Source: Batrachochytrium dendrobatidis JAM81
Lineage: Eukaryota; Chytridiomycota; Chytridiomycetes; Rhizophydiales
Reading direction: 5' to 3'
DNA: 64,000 nucleotides
Assembly: GCF_000203795.2 (NCBI RefSeq)
Contig: NW_006281105.1
Coordinates: 1,240,001 to 1,304,000, forward strand
Every line of letters starts with the position of its first letter. The first letter of the stretch is position 1. The translations under genes were made by a program, and so were the position numbers. Below are positions 59,939 through 64,000 of the stretch, piece after piece. The notes under the pieces were generated by a model. The model saw nothing but the letters and a program-made list of their open reading frames with translations. It had not been told where the DNA came from and did not search any database.

Positions 59939-59985
59939 GTGAATTTGTCTCACAAATTCAAATTTTGAATGTGAGACAAATTCAC
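59939..59985. promoter_or_regulatory. 16-bp palindrome upstream of CRN gene 2
   Basis: GTGAATTTGTCTCACA at 59939-59954 and TGTGAGACAAATTCAC at 59970-59985 are perfect reverse complements around a 15-base spacer that is itself nearly palindromic (TTCAAATTTTGAA). Each arm contains TGTCTCACA, the motif repeated before CRN gene 1. The structure lies 45-91 bases before the ATG at 60030, and a long T/C tract follows it. Confidence 0.6.
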
Positions 59986-60029
59986 GTTTTGTTCTTTTTT
60001 TCTTTTCTTTTCTTTCAACAAACTCAAAA

Positions 60030-62260
60030 ATGACCAAATTTTATCTTCAATACAAGAACAACTCTCCAGTGCTTATCGATACAGCCCACGGAAGAGGACC
60101 ACAAGGAACTCTACCTCTGATTACTGTTTCTCATTTGATTTCAGCTTACAAGACTGTCACCACTCCCCTCCTTGACGCTATTCCTGTTGACGAACTCACT
60201 CTTCATTTTGAGGTGTATGGTCCAGCCATTGCTCGATATGGGCTTCTAACCTCTATTCAACATCCTTTTGGTTGTTACAACAATCCACTGACTATCAAAT
60301 CCAAGAATGATGTGAATGTTGACCGTCCCTATCAAAGACACTGTACAGAGTCGAGCTGACCAAGAATTCATTAAAGCCAATAATTTGAAATTGCGAAACC
60401 CAAATGACGCTTTCAAGTATTTGATACATCATCTGGAAAGGATTGTCAATGTCTCGAGGTTTCCAAATAACGCCGTATTTAACGACAATTGCTTGGAACA
60501 CCGTCTTGATAGGAGAGTAACCAATTATCAAATTGACGATGTTGATAATATCAAACTGTTTTTTGCTGTTTCTGGTGCAGGAAAAACAAGGATGTTTCTA
60601 GAGTTGCTTTATTCAAACTTTGGGTACTACTTTGCTTGCAAGAGCTCTCAAGATGACTTTGGTTCTACTGACATGTATGAATGCCTGGTGTATTGCGAGA
60701 GTAACTATCAGCCTGAACTCACTGAACATGCTATCCAACTGTTGTATTTCGTTCGGGTTTCTGTTTGCAATTACTTGATAAGCAAGGGATTCAAGGAACC
60801 TTGGCAAATTCTTCTGGCTCAACTCCATCCTATCGCATTCTTTGGAGTTGACTTGTTTGAGCGTCTTTTTACGACCCTTGTAAAAGAACCTGGACTTGCC
60901 CCAACTGCCATTACAAACCCATTTCCTTTTATTGCCATTGATGGAGTCCGAAATCTTGCAGGAGGTTGTCGTTTTCATTTTCAACCAGAAAGTAGAAACT
61001 TTCGTCCCTTTTTCACTCCATTTGTATACCATTCCAAAATGATGGGAGTATTTCCTCATTGCCTACTGTCTGCCACCAGTATTGACTTTGAACTCATCAA
61101 AGAGCTAGTGGAGTTCAGTGCTATGAAGGATGATCAAATCACATATTATGTAGTTGTATCAGATTTCCATTCTCTGACAAAACTCGAGGTCGAACAGTAT
61201 GCTAGACAATTTTTACAAGACCATCAAGTCAATCAAGTGGATGCTATTGTATCAAGAATTTCAGACTTTGAATTATGTCATGGAAGACCATGTTTCATAT
61301 CGTATATTCTGGGCACATATATGAAATCAAATGATATTGACGCTGCAATTAGCAAATTTATCACTGGGATATCTAATGTTGATGACCAGATTTTCCCGCT
61401 TAGATTCTTGAAAAATGACCTTGATGGAGGCATTCGTTCATTTGACAGTCATTGCTGGTGATAACCTGTCAGGACCCATTTGCGACGCATTTATTGATGC
61501 CATCTGGAAGGGAAAAATGCAACTTAAAGTAACTGGAAATGACGCTGCTACTGCAATACGTTACGGTTTGGGATTTGTTCAGACTGTCGATGGAACTATA
61601 TCTTCCATTGAAATTCAAGAGTTGGCTGTAATCGAGTGTCTTTGCTACTTTTTGCCCTTTGCACACACTGTCAAAAGTTTATACCAAAGAATTGGCTTGT
61701 ATCCTAACCCTAACCCTCAAACGGTTGGCTATTTGGTGGAATACTTGGTTGCGTTTGCTTTAGTAGCCAACTATTCTGGTTCTGATGCTGCCAATAGTAT
61801 CAAGGCATCCCGAGATTCTGCATCCAGCTATTTACTATTTGGTGATTCAGATCAAGTATACTTTCCCAATCATATGTGTGGACCAGATATCATCTACAAG
61901 TGTGCCAATACAAAGACTGTATACATTGTCCAAATCAAACTTGTCAAGAAAATGTCAAAACAACAAGCTGCAAACGCTTACAATACTACAGTTCCTGAAC
62001 GCTTTTATTGCAAACGTAATGGCGGTGGAGTGTTGAAAGGGTTTGAAGAAAAACGAACTCACCTTCTTAGCACTTTGTCGAAACTACACAAATCAGGCTA
62101 CTCATTGCAACAGACTCTGGTTATTCATACTGCTGAAAAGAACTCCGTTGACGCTCAAGATATGGAAATCATCAATAGTCAAAACTCGCCTCAGTTTTTT
62201 GACAAAATTGGCAACGGTGTTTGGGATTTTTTAAATTCAGTTGGAAATAACCTTCAATAA
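60030..62260 (+). pseudogene. Crinkler/RHS-type effector-like gene 2 (P-loop NTPase plus REase), two frameshifts
   Basis: Three overlapping frames make one protein-like unit. Frame 1 (60030-60359) is a header domain starting MTKFYLQYKNNSPVLIDTAH. Frame 2 (to 61461) carries a P-loop NTPase with FFAVSGAGKTRMFLELL and, later, PFPFIAIDGVRNL as the likely Walker B region. Frame 3 (to 62260) ends with a restriction-endonuclease-like module: VGYLVEYLVAFALVA (acidic residue), GPDIIYK and VYIVQIKLVKK (Q-x-K), followed by a helical tail. One-base changes lie near 60320 and near 61430. The domain order is that of CRN-type proteins with an NTPase and a C-terminal nuclease. The header differs completely from that of gene 1. 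It is probably inactive as read, unless the shifts are sequencing errors. Confidence 0.78.
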
Positions 62261-63218
62261 AGTTTCAAGATGAGATTGATGTACAGATTGGATTTTCAAA
62301 ATCAAAAATAACTTTGATTAGTCATATGCAACCAACACCAAACACGGAACCTTGAATATGAGCTCAATGATCAATTTTATCATCATGATTCGTAATTGCA
62401 AATAGAACTTGTTCCAAAACATAGGAATCCAGTCGTCATTATAAATATTCTTGCATTGCATTGCATACACAACTCCATTTGTGTGTATTGATGGGTTTAC
62501 ACAAAACCGAATTGATGCTAAACTTGGAAATACTGACGATAGCAAGACAGATGCATGAATGCATTCACTCCATTCAACAACAGACATAGTTGCCAAGATC
62601 CAAACATGTTCCGCAACAAGTGATTTGTATTTTTACAGGCAAAAGTAGATGCTACCAGTGTAACATCTGTCAACTCTGACATGTTCAAAGTAATAACCAG
62701 CCAATAGTCTGGCTTAAACGACAACACATGATGACCGATCGTCATTCCAAACACCAGGACAATGGAAAGGGTTCAACATGTAGAGTCAATCATTCCACCA
62801 CAATCAGAATTGTAAGTGATTGGATATTGGCACTATTGAATCACAAAATAATTAGACACACGATTGCATATCTTGTCAATGTTGCATTGCATTGCATCAA
62901 AACTAATACTGACTCCAATATGTCTCCCGTTGTTGATTACAATGTGTTTGTGGCAATATAACCATCCAAACACTTTTATATTTACATTTTGCTGTTGATA
63001 GATTTGCAACAACAAGATTGTCAAAAAACAAGTTTTTAGTCATGCAAGGACCAGTCTCAGTGTTTACAGCAACAAAAACATTCAATATTGGAGCCAATCA
63101 ACAACAATCATTTTTCAAGTCATGGATATATTTTGCAATAAACTTTGAATATTTGCCAATTCCAACTTTAACAAGGTTTAACAAGGTAGACATTTATTGA
63201 CTTTGTTTGTATGAAAAT
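62261..63218. other. Repeat-like region after CRN gene 2
   Basis: CA/TG-rich sequence with many short open frames on both strands and none convincing. Texture resembles the flanks of the gap and the LINE region, so it is probably decayed mobile DNA. Confidence 0.3.
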
Positions 63219-63587
63219 ATGTTGCTTGAAACAAATACAAATCTTGCCGCTCTTTTTTTAAGCTGGATTGCTGCATATCATATTGTTCAATATCTGTTTT
63301 TTAGTTTGTGTGCAATGACAAGGTGTGTTGCTAATGCTCCTGATTGTGTTGGAAATAGCAGTATGAATTTTCACCATCACTTTTATTTGGAAACATTAAA
63401 AACAAGCATATTACAACCATATTCAATGGCAAAAACGGGAGTGATTGGGCAATTCACAAGCATGCACATAAAGCCGTATGATAAGACTGTGATATCAATG
63501 AATCCAATGGTCAAATGTCTGCTCAATAGACATTTTTACATTATACATGAAAAATTCGATAACGTTGCAAGTAGCATCTCTTTTTGA
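63219..63587 (+). CDS. Possible hypothetical protein, about 122 residues
   Basis: An open frame with ATG at 63219 (MLLETNTNLAALFLSWIAAY) contains a hydrophobic stretch IAAYHIVQYLFFSLCAM that could span a membrane, followed by a polar, histidine-rich segment. Nothing in it matches a family I know, and it may be a chance frame or a fragment of a mobile element. The length alone, in AT-rich DNA, is modest support. Confidence 0.25.
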   Translation: MLLETNTNLAALFLSWIAAYHIVQYLFFSLCAMTRCVANAPDCVGNSSMNFHHHFYLETLKTSILQPYSMAKTGVIGQFTSMHIKPYDKTVISMNPMVKCLLNRHFYIIHEKFDNVASSISF

Positions 63588-64000
63588 AATACAAACTTGA
63601 TGAAAAGCGTTCAAAATGGTTGAATTCAAAGAATAAACGGCAATGCAACAATCAAGAGCAAAATCAGTCAATTACAGTTCAACACTCAATGTTCAACTCA
63701 GTTCAGGAAACAAATACAAACAAATCAGGAGTCTGATGAATAAAACAGTTTTTGAAGAGTATTTCTGTTATTGAAAATCGGATAGTATATGCTATCAAAA
63801 ATACATGTATTTTAGACGAGATCAAACAGGTGTTACGAAACTACGTTGCTTCAACTTGGAAACACCAGTTATTGCATTTGATGATGTTTTGTCAGCTGAA
63901 ACTTTAAAATAAGTTGCTTGACCTGTTTTTCCAACACCCTTGTGAAAAGATTGATAAATGGAATATGTTGTATGAAATGAATTGATATGTTTCAAGAAAA
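63588..64000. other. Right end of window, nothing recognised
   Basis: AT-rich sequence with no frame, repeat or RNA that I can support. A gene starting or ending beyond the window edge cannot be excluded. Confidence 0.3.

Noticed and set aside
61703..61717. CCTAACCCTAACCCT, two and a half telomere-type repeats
   Set aside because: It lies inside the reading frame of CRN gene 2 and encodes PNPNP; two units are too few to call an internal telomere.
1..64000. CRISPR arrays, bacterial operons or Shine-Dalgarno sites
   Set aside because: The window is clearly eukaryotic (spliceosomal introns, nuclear tRNA gene without CCA); no regularly spaced direct repeats were seen.

Overview
The window is nuclear DNA of a flagellated, intron-rich fungus, most likely a chytrid. 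The genes are split by many short introns (GT...AG, often with a TACTAA-like branch site). The housekeeping set is fungal: ATP1, CWC15, VPS24, ERV2, ARPC3, MOG1, a REG1-like protein and a Trs65-like protein. Three genes point to a cilium or flagellum (CCDC13-like, RIIAD1-like, IFT54/TRAF3IP1), which Dikarya lack. Two broken Crinkler/RHS-type (CRN) genes at the right end suggest Batrachochytrium; that is an inference from family distribution, not a database match.

Layout. 1-2.9 kb: 3' part of a CCDC13-like coiled-coil gene, then a MITE copy. 2.9-7.7 kb: RanGAP (RNA1) and the sorting nexin MVP1/SNX8, both +. 7.9-17.4 kb: RIIAD1-like, a fused Sld2-RecQ4 helicase and IFT54, all -. 18.4-24.6 kb: UBE2S, an unknown protein and an ankyrin protein, all +. 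24.9-31.0 kb: REG1-like PF08550 protein and mitochondrial ATP synthase alpha, both -. 31.7-36.1 kb: mitochondrial bL21m (-), CWC15 (+), VPS24/CHMP3 (-), ERV2 (-). 36.8-47.4 kb: seven-TM receptor, ARPC3, a PROPPIN (HSV2/WIPI3-like), MOG1 and a Trs65-like TRAPPII subunit, all -. A tRNA-Ile(AAU) lies at 48.0 kb. The rest is repeat-rich: a degenerate hAT transposase (48.8-51.1 kb), a degenerate endonuclease/reverse-transcriptase LINE (51.2-55.1 kb), a frameshifted CRN gene (55.5-57.2 kb), low-complexity repeat debris with a 977-base assembly gap (58246-59222), a second CRN gene with two frameshifts (60.0-62.3 kb) and about 1.7 kb of poorly defined sequence.

Themes. The left three quarters are compact housekeeping DNA with short intergenic gaps, interrupted by a dispersed family of short inverted-repeat elements (TIR close to TATTCACGTAAAATGAAACAC) with at least four recognisable copies. 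One copy supplies the stop codon of the Trs65-like gene. RanGAP and MOG1 both act in the Ran GTPase cycle; MVP1, VPS24, the PROPPIN and the Trs65-like gene act in endosome, autophagy and Golgi traffic; nothing suggests that these are co-regulated. The right quarter looks like a fast-evolving compartment. The two CRN genes are unrelated in sequence but share TGTCTCACA motifs, a GTGTGAATT(T)GTCT box about 90-115 bases before the ATG and a pyrimidine-rich leader, which is the most interesting candidate for an undescribed regulatory system here.

Exon coordinates were read by eye. Where exon lengths sum to a whole number of codons this is stated; elsewhere boundaries are approximate.
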